In this document: piece after piece, positions 20,068-28,064 of the stretch
Layout of the letters: each line of letters begins with the position of its first letter
Numbering within the stretch: the stretch's first letter is position 1
Assembly (NCBI RefSeq): GCF_902859765.1
Contig: NZ_CADIJV010000040.1
Span: forward strand, 1-41,040
Direction of reading: 5' to 3'
Source: Achromobacter pulmonis
GTDB lineage: Bacteria; Pseudomonadota; Gammaproteobacteria; Burkholderiales; Burkholderiaceae_B
DNA length: 41,040 bases
Position numbers and translations under genes: made by a program
The notes under the pieces: model-generated
Seen by the model: the letters and a program-made list of their open reading frames with translations, nothing else
The model's database searches: none
What the model was told of the DNA's origin: nothing

Positions 20068-21231
20068 ATGACCGCTGACCTTTCCACGATCACCTGCATC
20101 GAAGATCTGCGCGCGATTGCGCGCAAGCGCGTGCCGCGCATGTTCTACGACTACGCCGATTCGGGCGCCTGGACCGAAGGCACCTATCGCGCCAACGAAA
20201 GCGATTTCCAGAAGATCAAGCTGCGCCAGCGGGTGGCGGTGAACATGGAGGGCCGTTCGCTGCGCACGACGCTGGTGGGCCACGATGTGGTGATGCCGCT
20301 GGCGATTTCGCCGACGGGCCTGACCGGCATGCAGCACGCCGACGGCGAGATCCTCGCGGCCAAGGCGGCGGCGGATTTCGGCGTGCCGTTCACGTTGTCG
20401 ACCATGAGCATTTGCTCGCTGGAAGACGTGGCGGCGGCGACCGGCAAGCCGTTCTGGTTCCAGCTCTACGTGATGCGCGACCGCGAGTTCGTCGGCGATC
20501 TGATCGACCGCGCCAAGGCGGCCGGTTGTTCGGCGCTGGTGCTCACGCTGGACCTGCAGATCCTGGGCCAGCGCCACAAGGACATCAAGAACGGGCTGTC
20601 GACGCCGCCCAAGCCGACCCTGCGCAACCTCATCAACCTGGCGACCAAGCCGCGCTGGTGCATGGGCATGCTGGGGACCAAGCGCCGCACCTTCGGCAAC
20701 ATCGTCGGCCATGCGAAGGGCGTGAGCGATCTGTCGTCGCTGTCGGCGTGGACGGCCGAGCAGTTCGATCCTAGGCTGAGCTGGGACGACGTGGAATGGA
20801 TCAAGCAGCGTTGGGGCGGCAAGCTGATCATCAAGGGCATCCTGGATGTCGAGGATGCGCAGCTGGCGGCCAACAGCGGCGCCGATGCGCTGATCGTCAG
20901 CAACCACGGCGGGCGCCAGCTGGACGGGGCGATGTCGTCGATCGCGGCGCTGCCCTCGATTGCGGATGCGGTGGGGTCGAAGATCGAAGTGTGGATGGAT
21001 GGCGGCGTGCGCTCGGGGCAGGACATCCTCAAGGCGGTGGCGCTGGGCGCGCGGGGCGCGATGATCGGGCGGGCCTTCCTGTACGGGTTGGGTGCTTACG
21101 GGCAGGCAGGGGTGACGCGCGTGTTGGAGATCCTTTACAAGGAAATGGATACGACGATGGCGCTTTGCGGACGGCGCAATATCGAGGTTGGGGATCGGAG
21201 TATCTTGTTGCCGGGGACTTACCCCGTCTGA
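20068..21231 (+). CDS. FMN-dependent alpha-hydroxyacid (L-lactate-type) dehydrogenase
   Basis: TIM-barrel flavoprotein of the lactate dehydrogenase/glycolate oxidase family (387 residues), oxidising an L-2-hydroxy acid to the 2-oxo acid. The start of the family domain is RVPRMFYDYADSGAW. PLAISPTGLTGMQHADGE lies at the FMN site, LIIKGILDVEDAQLA carries the FMN-contacting Lys, and H280 in IVSNHGGRQLDG is the catalytic His. It is close to LldD in length and pattern, but glycolate, mandelate or other hydroxy acids are possible. The frame is open from 19726; ATG 20068 fits the family N-terminus. It converges on the IclR gene. Confidence 0.88.
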   Translation: MTADLSTITCIEDLRAIARKRVPRMFYDYADSGAWTEGTYRANESDFQKIKLRQRVAVNMEGRSLRTTLVGHDVVMPLAISPTGLTGMQHADGEILAAKAAADFGVPFTLSTMSICSLEDVAAATGKPFWFQLYVMRDREFVGDLIDRAKAAGCSALVLTLDLQILGQRHKDIKNGLSTPPKPTLRNLINLATKPRWCMGMLGTKRRTFGNIVGHAKGVSDLSSLSAWTAEQFDPRLSWDDVEWIKQRWGGKLIIKGILDVEDAQLAANSGADALIVSNHGGRQLDGAMSSIAALPSIADAVGSKIEVWMDGGVRSGQDILKAVALGARGAMIGRAFLYGLGAYGQAGVTRVLEILYKEMDTTMALCGRRNIEVGDRSILLPGTYPV

Positions 21232-21250
21232 GGTTTCTTGATCGGCTTGG

Positions 21251-21287
21251 AGCCGGTGGGTCGCTGGGTGCGGCTTGCCGGCTTTTT
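21251..21287 (+). terminator. Probable terminator after the FMN dehydrogenase gene
   Basis: AGCCGG (21251-21256) can pair with CCGGCT (21278-21283), followed by a T run (21283-21287). A competing smaller hairpin, CGGCTTGCCG at 21271-21280, overlaps it. The position between convergent genes supports a terminator, but the stem is short. Confidence 0.45.
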
Positions 21288-21322
21288 GCTGTCTTGCGTT
21301 CTTCGTAGGTTGGCCGGCTGCC

Positions 21323-22165
21323 TCACTCCCGGTTGCCGGTGCCCAGGAACTGGCTGGGGCGCCTTAGCGCCGGGTCGAACGGGTTGAGCTGGGCGCTGAT
21401 GCCGGCGGCTTCGCGGCGCAGGATTTCCACGATCAAAGGCAGGCGGTCGTCGCTGATGCGTTCGACGGGGGCGGCGATGCTGAGGGCGGCGACGGTGACG
21501 CCGTTGGGGTCGTGGACGGGCACGGCAAGGCCGGCGATGTTGGGGAAGATGCCCTGGCCCTTGCTGCGCGCGTATTGGAGTTCCTGGCATTCCTTGATGC
21601 CGGCGCGCATCGAGATTTCGTCGACAAAACCCAGGTGGTGCAGGCGCGGGATGTTGAAGCGCAGGACTTCTTCGCGTTCGGCGTCGGGCAGGTTGGCCAG
21701 CAACAGCAGGCCGCCCTGGCCCAGGCCGAGCGGGACGCGGCCGCCGATGTCGCCAGTGTGCGAGCGAACCGGGAAGGCGCCGTCGATGCGGTCCAGGCAG
21801 ACGGCGTCGAAGCCGCTGCGCACCAACAGGAAGATGGTGTCGTTGAGCATGCCGCTCAGGCGCAGCATGGCGGGGCGGTAGATCGAGCGCAGGGTCGATT
21901 GGTGGTTGCCGGCGTTGGCCGCGAGCGAGAAGAAAGCGACGCTGAGCTGGTAGCCCTTGCTTTGCGCGGGTTGCTCCACCATGCCTTCCTGCACCAGGCC
22001 TTGCAGCACCCGGTGGACGGTGGCCTGGGCCTGGCCGGTGCGGCTGGCGATGTCGGTCAGGCGCAGTTTTTCGCCCTTGGCGTCGGACAGGACGCGCAGC
22101 ACGGCGAAGGCGCGTTGCAGCACGCCCTGGGCGCCGGTGTCTTCATTGAGTTCTGATTTCTTCAT
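21323..22165 (-). CDS. IclR-family transcriptional regulator of module 1
   Basis: A 280-residue IclR-type regulator. The winged helix-turn-helix is at about residues 13-75, with GVLQRAFAVLRVLSDAKGE, LTDIASRTGQAQATVHRVL and MVEQPAQSKGYQL. The effector domain follows from about 88, including VCLDRIDGAFPVRSHTGDIG, where the family commonly binds small organic acids, and GIFPNIAGLAVPVHDPNG near the C-terminus. It is divergent from the PotA-like ATPase gene at 22365 across an AT-rich 199-base region with repeated half-sites. The obvious target is the module 22365-30160. The ligand is unknown. Confidence 0.9.
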   Translation of the reverse strand: MKKSELNEDTGAQGVLQRAFAVLRVLSDAKGEKLRLTDIASRTGQAQATVHRVLQGLVQEGMVEQPAQSKGYQLSVAFFSLAANAGNHQSTLRSIYRPAMLRLSGMLNDTIFLLVRSGFDAVCLDRIDGAFPVRSHTGDIGGRVPLGLGQGGLLLLANLPDAEREEVLRFNIPRLHHLGFVDEISMRAGIKECQELQYARSKGQGIFPNIAGLAVPVHDPNGVTVAALSIAAPVERISDDRLPLIVEILRREAAGISAQLNPFDPALRRPSQFLGTGNRE

Positions 22166-22170
22166 TATTC

Positions 22171-22258
22171 AATTCCGATAATCAAAATATACAGACGTAT
22201 TTTTATCAGAAAATTCAGTCATACGGAATTAACAAGATAAAAATTCGATTATTCGGAA
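22171..22258. promoter_or_regulatory. Candidate IclR operator region with inverted half-sites
   Basis: AATTCCGATAATC at 22171-22183 is the near inverse of GATTATTCGGAA at 22247-22258. A third CGGAA lies at 22224-22228. The region is strikingly AT-rich against its surroundings. The right-hand arm lies just upstream of a candidate promoter for the importer gene, and the left-hand arm begins 5 bases upstream of the regulator start. This fits autorepression plus control of the module. Confidence 0.5.
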
Positions 22259-22266
22259 AACCCTAA

Positions 22267-22296
22267 TTGACCGGCCTTTTCGGCGACTCCTAGACT
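22267..22296 (+). promoter_or_regulatory. Candidate sigma-70 promoter for module 1
   Basis: TTGACC (five of six to consensus) is separated by 18 bases from TAGACT (four of six). Transcription would start near 22303, about 60 bases before the ATPase gene. The IclR-type arm at 22247-22258 lies 8 bases upstream of the -35, a position compatible with activation. Confidence 0.45.
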
Positions 22297-22364
22297 GCCC
22301 TGCATCGATTGCAACGCGGGGCCCGCCTCGCGTACCGCTTCTCACCGGGCACGGGGTTTGGAAA

Positions 22365-23438
22365 ATGACATTTCTGCGGTTGGACAACGTCTCCAAGAAT
22401 TACGGCGACCTGCGCGTCGTCTCGGATCTGAGCCTGGCGGTCGAGAAAGGGGAATTCGTGTCCTTGCTGGGGCCGTCGGGCTGCGGCAAGACCACCACGC
22501 TGCAGATGATCGCGGGCTTTGCCGAGGTGACGCACGGCAGTATCACGCTCGACGGCCGCGATATCACCCATGCCAAACCGAACACGCGCGGGCTGGGCAT
22601 CGTGTTCCAGAGCTACGCGCTGTTTCCGCACCTGACGGTTGCCGACAACGTCGCGTTCGGGTTGAAGATGCGCAAGGTCGAGCGCGCCGAACGCCAGGCG
22701 CGTGTGCGCGAGGCGCTGGCGCTGGTGAAGCTGGACAAGCATGCCGACCGCTTTCCGCGTGAACTGTCGGGCGGGCAGCGCCAGCGGGTGGCGCTGGCGC
22801 GGGCGCTGGTGATCCGGCCGCCGGTGCTGCTGCTGGACGAGCCCCTCTCCAACCTCGACGCCAAGCTGCGCGAGGACATGCAATTCGAGTTGCGCAGCAT
22901 CCAGAAGCAGATCGGCACCACCACCGTGATGGTGACGCACGACCAGGCCGAGGCGCTGTCGATCAGCGATCGCGTGGTGGTGATGCAGGATGGCCGCGCC
23001 ACGCAGGTGGATGCGCCGTACCGGATGTACGAGCATCCGCAGAGCGAGTTCATCTCGCGTTTCGTCGGCAAGACCAATCTGCTGCCGGGCCGCGTGACCC
23101 GCTGCGGCGAGCAGGCGGAAGTGGAAACGGGCGCGCTGCGCGTGCGGGTCGATGGCGCGGGCCTGCGCCATGGCGACAGCGTGCAGTTGTCGTTGCGCCC
23201 GGAAAAGCTGGTGCCGGTGCCCGCGGGCCAGGGCAAGCTGGCCTGTGTGGTCAGCACGCGCTACTTCCTGGGCAGCCAGTGGATGTACGGACTGGATTCG
23301 CCGCTAGGGGCCTTGACGGTGCTGACCCCCAACGATGGCCGCCGTCCGCACGAGGATGGCGATGCCATCGGCCTGGACTGGGCCGAGGGCGTGCTGCGCG
23401 TGCTGCGCGCGCCGACCGCCGCCGCCAGCGAGGCCTGA
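22365..23438 (+). CDS. PotA-like ABC transporter ATP-binding protein, module 1
   Basis: ATPase of a spermidine/putrescine/opine-type importer, 357 residues. Walker A is GPSGCGKTT, the signature LSGGQRQRVALARAL, Walker B VLLLDEPLSNLDAKL and the switch His is in MVTHDQAEAL. After about residue 240 a C-terminal TOBE-type regulatory domain includes LSLRPEKLVPVPAGQ. It is a paralog of the ATPase at 33381, with long shared stretches. It is the first gene of module 1, unlike module 2 where the binding protein comes first. Actual polyamine transport is not implied, as this subfamily handles diverse amines and opines. Confidence 0.93.
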   Translation: MTFLRLDNVSKNYGDLRVVSDLSLAVEKGEFVSLLGPSGCGKTTTLQMIAGFAEVTHGSITLDGRDITHAKPNTRGLGIVFQSYALFPHLTVADNVAFGLKMRKVERAERQARVREALALVKLDKHADRFPRELSGGQRQRVALARALVIRPPVLLLDEPLSNLDAKLREDMQFELRSIQKQIGTTTVMVTHDQAEALSISDRVVVMQDGRATQVDAPYRMYEHPQSEFISRFVGKTNLLPGRVTRCGEQAEVETGALRVRVDGAGLRHGDSVQLSLRPEKLVPVPAGQGKLACVVSTRYFLGSQWMYGLDSPLGALTVLTPNDGRRPHEDGDAIGLDWAEGVLRVLRAPTAAASEA

Positions 23439-23439
23439 C

Positions 23440-24327
23440 ATGGCGACCCTGACCCGACCGGGCGCCGCCAGCGCGCCCAAGCCGCGCACCGACGGCCTGC
23501 TGGCCATTCTCGGTTCGATTCCGCTGGCCCTTGTGTTCCTGACGCTGGTGCTGACGCCGCTGGCGTTGACGCTGGTCCTGTCGTTCCGTCCGTTCGACTA
23601 CAACGCGGGCATCCTGCCGGGGCATACCTTCGAGCATTACCTGGCGGTGGTGACCGACAGCTATTTCCTGGAGATCTTCTGGCGCACGTTCTGGATCGCG
23701 GCCGTGACCACGCTGATCTGCGTGCTGATCGGCGCGCCCGAGGCCTACATCCTGTCGCGCATGGGCAAGCCGTGGCGTTCGATCTTCCTGCTGGTGGTGC
23801 TGTCGCCCTTGCTGATTTCGCTGGTGGTGCGGGCCTTTGGCTGGAGCATGCTGCTGGGGCCGGGCGGCGCCATCGGCCGCGCCGCCGAGGCGCTGGGCCT
23901 GGGGCCGCTGCTCTACACGCCCACCGCCGTCATCATCGGCCTGGTGCATGTGATGTTGCCGTTCATGGTGATTCCGGTGTGGACCTCGCTGCAGAAGCTG
24001 GACCCCACCGTCGAGCACGCGGCGCTGTCGCTCAACGCCTCGCGCTTGCAGACGTTGTTGCGCATCGTGCTGCCGCAGGCCATGCCGGGCATCCTGTCGG
24101 GCAGCCTGATCGTGTTTGGCCTGTCGGCCAGTTCGTTCGCGATCCCGGCGCTGCTGGGCGGCCGGCGCCTGAAGATGGTGGCCACCGTGGTCTACGATGA
24201 GTTCCTGACCGAACTGAACTGGCCGATGGGCGCGGCCATTGCCATCGTGCTGCTGGTGGTAAACGTGGTCATCATGATGGCGTACAACCGCGTGGTGGAG
24301 CGCTCCTACCGGCGCAGCCTGGGCTGA
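23440..24327 (+). CDS. PotB-like ABC transporter permease, module 1
   Basis: Inner-membrane permease, 295 residues with about six helices. ATG 23440 follows the ATPase stop by one base, so they are co-translated; the frame extends upstream but overlaps the ATPase gene. It has AYILSRMGKPWRSIFLLVV and LLISLVVRAFGWSMLLGPG, as in PotB-type permeases. The ATPase-coupling EAA loop reads EHAALSLNASRLQTLLR then IVLPQAMPGIL. The normally conserved Gly of this loop is Asn here, whereas the other three permeases of modules 1 and 2 keep LGAS. It should pair with the product of the gene at 24343. Confidence 0.92.
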   Translation: MATLTRPGAASAPKPRTDGLLAILGSIPLALVFLTLVLTPLALTLVLSFRPFDYNAGILPGHTFEHYLAVVTDSYFLEIFWRTFWIAAVTTLICVLIGAPEAYILSRMGKPWRSIFLLVVLSPLLISLVVRAFGWSMLLGPGGAIGRAAEALGLGPLLYTPTAVIIGLVHVMLPFMVIPVWTSLQKLDPTVEHAALSLNASRLQTLLRIVLPQAMPGILSGSLIVFGLSASSFAIPALLGGRRLKMVATVVYDEFLTELNWPMGAAIAIVLLVVNVVIMMAYNRVVERSYRRSLG

Positions 24328-24342
24328 GCGAGGGCAACGATC

Positions 24343-25137
24343 ATGCAGAAAAACGGTCCCTTCGCCCTGCTCTTTAACGCCCTGGTGGTGCTGTTCGTGC
24401 TGGCGCCCCTGGTCATCGTGTGCCTGGTGGCGTTCACGCCCGAGTCAACGTTGACGGTGCCGACCACCGTGTTTTCGCTGCGCTGGTTCCGCGCGGTGTT
24501 CGAGCATTCCAACTTCATGCAGGCGTTCCAGAACAGCCTGTGGCTGGCGTTCCTATCGGCCAGCATCGCGGTGTGCCTGGCGGTGCCGGCAGCCATCGCC
24601 ATCACGCGCTACCGCTTTCCCGGGCGCAATGCGCTCAATGGCCTGTTCCTGTCGCCGCTGATGATTCCGCACCTGGTGCTGGGCGTGGCGCTGCTGCGCT
24701 TTTTCGCGCTGATGGGCACTACCGGCAGCTTCGGCTGGCTGGTGTTCAGCCACGTGGTGGTGATCACGCCTTATGTGATGCGGCTGGTGATCGGCGCGCT
24801 GGTGGGTTTCGACCGTTCGGTCGAGCACGCCGCGCTGTCCCTGGGCGCGAGCCGCGCCACGGTGTTCTTCCAGATGACGCTGCCGCTCATCATCCCGGGC
24901 GTGTCGGGCGGCTGGTTGCTGGCTTTCATCAACAGCTTCGATGAACTGACCATGTCGGTGTTCATCACCTCGCCGTCGACCATCACGCTGCCGGTGCGCA
25001 TGTACATGTATGCGACCGAGTCGATCGATCCGATGATGGCGGCGGTGTCGGCGCTGGTGATCGGCCTGACCGCGGCCACCATGCTGCTGCTGGATCGCGT
25101 CTATGGGCTCGATCGCGTGCTGGTGGGACAGAAATGA
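24343..25137 (+). CDS. PotC-like ABC transporter permease, module 1
   Basis: Second permease of the module 1 importer, 264 residues with about six helices. The N-terminus FALLFNALVVLFVLAPLVI and the loop EHAALSLGASRATVFFQ then MTLPLIIPGV are typical of PotC-type proteins. Near the end FDELTMSVFITSPSTITLP is highly conserved in this subfamily and recurs in the module 2 permease at 35301. It follows the first permease by 15 bases. The next gene begins 37 bases later with a weak GGGAG ribosome-binding site. Confidence 0.92.
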   Translation: MQKNGPFALLFNALVVLFVLAPLVIVCLVAFTPESTLTVPTTVFSLRWFRAVFEHSNFMQAFQNSLWLAFLSASIAVCLAVPAAIAITRYRFPGRNALNGLFLSPLMIPHLVLGVALLRFFALMGTTGSFGWLVFSHVVVITPYVMRLVIGALVGFDRSVEHAALSLGASRATVFFQMTLPLIIPGVSGGWLLAFINSFDELTMSVFITSPSTITLPVRMYMYATESIDPMMAAVSALVIGLTAATMLLLDRVYGLDRVLVGQK

Positions 25138-25174
25138 AGACCGTGCCGCAAGCAGAACGGGAGATCCCGCAATC

Positions 25175-25513
25175 ATGGCAATACTGAAACGCCTGGCCGA
25201 AACGGCCCGGCCCCCTGTCGCCTTCACGCTGGACGGCAAAGCCTGCAGCGCGCTGGCCGGCGATACCGTGCTGACCGCGGTGCTGACGCAGGCCGAACAG
25301 CTGCGCGTCTCGGAGTTTGGCGGCGGCCCGCGCGCCGGCTTCTGCATGATGGGCGCTTGCCAGGACTGCTGGATGCAGCGCGAGGACGGCTCCCGGCTGC
25401 GCGCGTGTTCCACGTACATCGAACCGGGCATGCGCCTGCGCAGCCTGCCGCCGCCCGCCGCCCAGGTGGCGGGCACGCTGGCGGCCGCCGTGGCCGGAGA
25501 GCAGGCGCCATGA
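25175..25513 (+). CDS. Small [2Fe-2S] subunit of an HcnABC/opine-oxidase-type dehydrogenase, module 1
   Basis: Ferredoxin-like protein of 112 residues. Four cysteines, C57, C62, C65 and C78 (FCMMGACQDC then RAC), have the C-x4-C-x2-C-x12-C spacing of plant-type [2Fe-2S] clusters. Similar small proteins accompany hydrogen cyanide synthase (HcnA), opine oxidases and D-hydroxyproline dehydrogenases and pass electrons from the flavin subunits. The chosen ATG has GGGAGA upstream; the longer frame from 25103 overlaps the permease. Its stop overlaps the next start as ATGA, indicating translational coupling with the alpha subunit. Confidence 0.87.
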   Translation: MAILKRLAETARPPVAFTLDGKACSALAGDTVLTAVLTQAEQLRVSEFGGGPRAGFCMMGACQDCWMQREDGSRLRACSTYIEPGMRLRSLPPPAAQVAGTLAAAVAGEQAP

Positions 25514-26895
25514 GCATGATCCTGCCCGTGATCGTGGGCGCCGGCCCGGCCGGCGTCCGTGCCGCGCAGGCGCTGGCGGCGCAGGGCCTGCGGCCGGTGC
25601 TGCTGGACGAAGCGCCGCGCGCCGGCGGCCAGATCTACCGCCAGCCACCGCCGGGATTCGCGCGGCCCAAGACGGCCCTGTATGGCTTCGAGCACCGCAA
25701 GGCCGACGCCCTGCATCGCCAGATGGACGCGCTGCGGGCCCAGGTGGATTACCGTCCCGGCAGCCTGGTATGGAATGCCGAAGGCAAGACGTTGGATGTG
25801 CTGTGCAACGGCGCCAGCGCGCCCGTGCCCTATACCCACCTGATCCTGGCCACCGGCGCCACCGACCGCGTCCTGCCCTTCCCCGGCTGGCTGAAGCCGG
25901 GCGTCTACACACTGGGCGGGTCGCAGGTGGCGTTGAAGCACCAGGGCTGCGCCATCGGCGGGCGCGTCGCCTTCCTGGGCACGGGCCCCCTGCTCTACCT
26001 GGTTGCGTACCAGTACGCCAAGGCCGGCGCCCAGGTGGCGGCGGTGCTGGACACGTCGCGCCTGGCCGACCATTGCGCGGCATTGCCCGGCCTGCTGCGC
26101 GCGCCGGGCCTGCTGGCCAAGGGGCTGTACTACATGGCCTGGCTGCGCGCCCACGGCGTGCCGCTGGCCAGCGGCGTGCGGCCGGTGCGGGTCGAGGGCG
26201 AGGCGCGCGTAACCGGGCTGGTGTATCGCCAGGGGGCGCGCCAGCGGCGGGTGGATTGCGATGCGCTGGGTTACGGCCTGTCGCTGCGCTCCGAGACCCA
26301 GCTGGCCAGCCTGGTGGGATGCGAGTTCGCCTTCAATGCGCGGGACCGGGCCTGGACGCCGCGCCTGGATGCGGCGGGACGCAGCAGCGTTGCCGGCGTG
26401 TACCTGGCCGGCGACGGCGCCGCCATTGGGGGCGCGGATGCGGCGGAATGGGCGGGTGAGCGCGCCGCGCTGGCCTTGCTGCAAGACGCCGGGTATGCCG
26501 CGTCGTCGGCGCGGGCGCGTGAACTGGAGGCGCGTCTGGCCGCCAACGGCCGCGTGCGCGATGCGCTGGAGCGCGCTTTCCCGTTTCCCGCCGATTGGGC
26601 CGCCGATATCGCCGACGACACCGTGGTGTGCCGCTGCGAGGAAGTCACCGCGGGCACGTTGCGGGCTGCCGTCCATACCACCGGCGCGCATGAATTGAAC
26701 CGCCTGAAGGCGCTGACCCGCGTCGGCATGGGCCGCTGCCAGGGCCGCATGTGCGGCGCCGGCGCGGCCGAGGTGCTGGCGCATGCCTGCGGCGCCGGGC
26801 CCGACGCGGTCGGCCGCCTGCGCGGCCAGCCCCCGGTCAAGCCCATTCCCGTGGATATCGTCTGCCTGGACCGTCCGGCAAAGGCCGCGCCATGA
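25510..26895 (+). CDS. Alpha subunit (HcnB/OoxA-like FAD and [2Fe-2S] protein), module 1
   Basis: Flavin-dependent pyridine-nucleotide-disulfide-type oxidoreductase with a C-terminal iron-sulfur domain, 461 residues. The FAD motif is GAGPAG at residues 10-15 followed by LLDEAPRAGGQIYR; a second nucleotide-binding motif is FLGTGPLLYLVAYQY. The C-terminal domain has C374 and C376 (VCRCEE) and C410 and C415 (GRCQGRMCG), the BFD-like [2Fe-2S] arrangement of HcnB, opine oxidase A and sarcosine oxidase alpha. The first start overlaps the previous stop; ATG 25516 is a second choice. It overlaps the beta gene by ATGA. It probably relays electrons rather than binding the amine substrate. Confidence 0.9.
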   Translation: MSMILPVIVGAGPAGVRAAQALAAQGLRPVLLDEAPRAGGQIYRQPPPGFARPKTALYGFEHRKADALHRQMDALRAQVDYRPGSLVWNAEGKTLDVLCNGASAPVPYTHLILATGATDRVLPFPGWLKPGVYTLGGSQVALKHQGCAIGGRVAFLGTGPLLYLVAYQYAKAGAQVAAVLDTSRLADHCAALPGLLRAPGLLAKGLYYMAWLRAHGVPLASGVRPVRVEGEARVTGLVYRQGARQRRVDCDALGYGLSLRSETQLASLVGCEFAFNARDRAWTPRLDAAGRSSVAGVYLAGDGAAIGGADAAEWAGERAALALLQDAGYAASSARARELEARLAANGRVRDALERAFPFPADWAADIADDTVVCRCEEVTAGTLRAAVHTTGAHELNRLKALTRVGMGRCQGRMCGAGAAEVLAHACGAGPDAVGRLRGQPPVKPIPVDIVCLDRPAKAAP

Positions 26896-28064
26896 CCGAG
26901 CGCATCGACACCGAAGTCGCCATCCTGGGCGGCGGCATCGTCGGCGGTAGCGCCGCGCTGTTCCTGCGCCGCCTGGGCGTGCCGGTGGTGCTGCTGGAAG
27001 CCGCGTTGTGCGGCGCGCGCGCCAGCGGCGTCAACTACGGCGGCGTGCGCCGCCAGGGCCGCGGGCTGGAGCAGATGCCGCTGGCGCGGCGCGCCCACGA
27101 ACTGTGGGGCCAGCTGCCGCAACTGATCGGCATCGACGGCGAATACGTGCGCTCGGGACATTTGAAGCTGGCCTGTTCCGACGAGGATATGCAGGCGCTG
27201 CACGCCTATCGGGCGCACACGCGCGGATTCGGCATGCATCTGCAGATGCTGGACCGCGCCGCGCTGGCGCAACGCTTCGGCTGGCTCGGCGCGCACGTGG
27301 TGGGCGGCTCGTTCTGCCCCGAGGACGGCCACGCCAACCCGCGCCTGGTGTCGCCTGCCTTCGGCCGTGCCGCGCGCGCGCTGGGCGCCGACGTGCGCGA
27401 GTCCACCACCGTTACTGCGGCGGTCCATGACGGCGACCGCTTCATCCTGCGGGCGGGCGACGCGCTCGAAGTGCGTTCGCGCGTCCTGCTCAATTGCGCC
27501 GGCGCCTGGGCCGGCCGTTTCGCGCAGGATTTTGGCGAGCCGGTGCCCGAAACCTCGAACCATCCGTTGATGATGGTGACCGAGCCGCTGCCGCCGTTCA
27601 TGGACGTCAGCCTGGGCATGCAGGGTGGTGGCATTTACGCGCGCCAGGTGGCCCGCGGCAACTGTGTCATCGGCGGCGGCCGCGCCGTGTCGTCCGGGCC
27701 CGACTACGCCCGCCCCGGCCGCGATGCGCTGGGCGCCCTGATGGCCAACGCCGCGCGCCTGCTGCCGCCCTTGCGCGGCGCGCAGGTCATCCGCTTCTGG
27801 ACCGGCGTGGAGGGCAACATGCCCGACCACAACCCGGTGCTGGGTCCCAGCGCCACCGTGCCGGGCCTGTTCCATGCCTTTGGCCTGTCGGGCGCGGGTT
27901 TCCAGATCGGCCCGGCCGTGGGCGAAGTGCTTTCCGAGCTGGTCGTGCGCGGCCGGTCTTCCATTCCCATCGACGCCTTCGGCATCGGACGATACACGGG
28001 GGCCGCTCACGGCGCCGTGGCTCGGTTGGGTCCTGTTCGTGAGCAAACGCTGGAGTCACCATGA
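26892..28064 (+). CDS. Beta subunit (DadA/HcnC-like FAD amine dehydrogenase), module 1
   Basis: FAD-dependent oxidoreductase of the DAO superfamily, 390 residues, expected to oxidise the C-N bond of an amino or imino acid. The FAD motif is VAILGGGIVGGSAALF near the N-terminus, followed by the subtype signature ASGVNYGGVRRQGR. The C-terminal FAD segment is AFGLSGAGFQIGPAVGE. It shares the ASGVN-GGVR type with the module 2 protein at 39002 and differs from the one at 36101. The start overlaps the alpha stop, and its stop overlaps the binding-protein start. It is the likely catalytic partner of the alpha and small subunits. The substrate is unknown. Confidence 0.88.
   Translation: MTERIDTEVAILGGGIVGGSAALFLRRLGVPVVLLEAALCGARASGVNYGGVRRQGRGLEQMPLARRAHELWGQLPQLIGIDGEYVRSGHLKLACSDEDMQALHAYRAHTRGFGMHLQMLDRAALAQRFGWLGAHVVGGSFCPEDGHANPRLVSPAFGRAARALGADVRESTTVTAAVHDGDRFILRAGDALEVRSRVLLNCAGAWAGRFAQDFGEPVPETSNHPLMMVTEPLPPFMDVSLGMQGGGIYARQVARGNCVIGGGRAVSSGPDYARPGRDALGALMANAARLLPPLRGAQVIRFWTGVEGNMPDHNPVLGPSATVPGLFHAFGLSGAGFQIGPAVGEVLSELVVRGRSSIPIDAFGIGRYTGAAHGAVARLGPVREQTLESP

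Noticed and set aside
22365-25137. True spermidine/putrescine importer (potABC)
   Set aside because: The family is right but neighbouring dehydrogenase genes and separate regulator argue for an opine- or amino-acid-like substrate; gene names were therefore withheld.
24553-26784. Long minus-strand open frame opposite module 1 permease and alpha genes
   Set aside because: Arg/His/Gln/Ala-rich translation without domain signatures; the plus-strand genes there are clear.
25175-28064. Hydrogen cyanide synthase (hcnABC)
   Set aside because: The three-subunit architecture fits, but the coupling to a PotABCD-like importer and binding protein points to catabolism of an imported amine, and many relatives with this architecture are not cyanide synthases.
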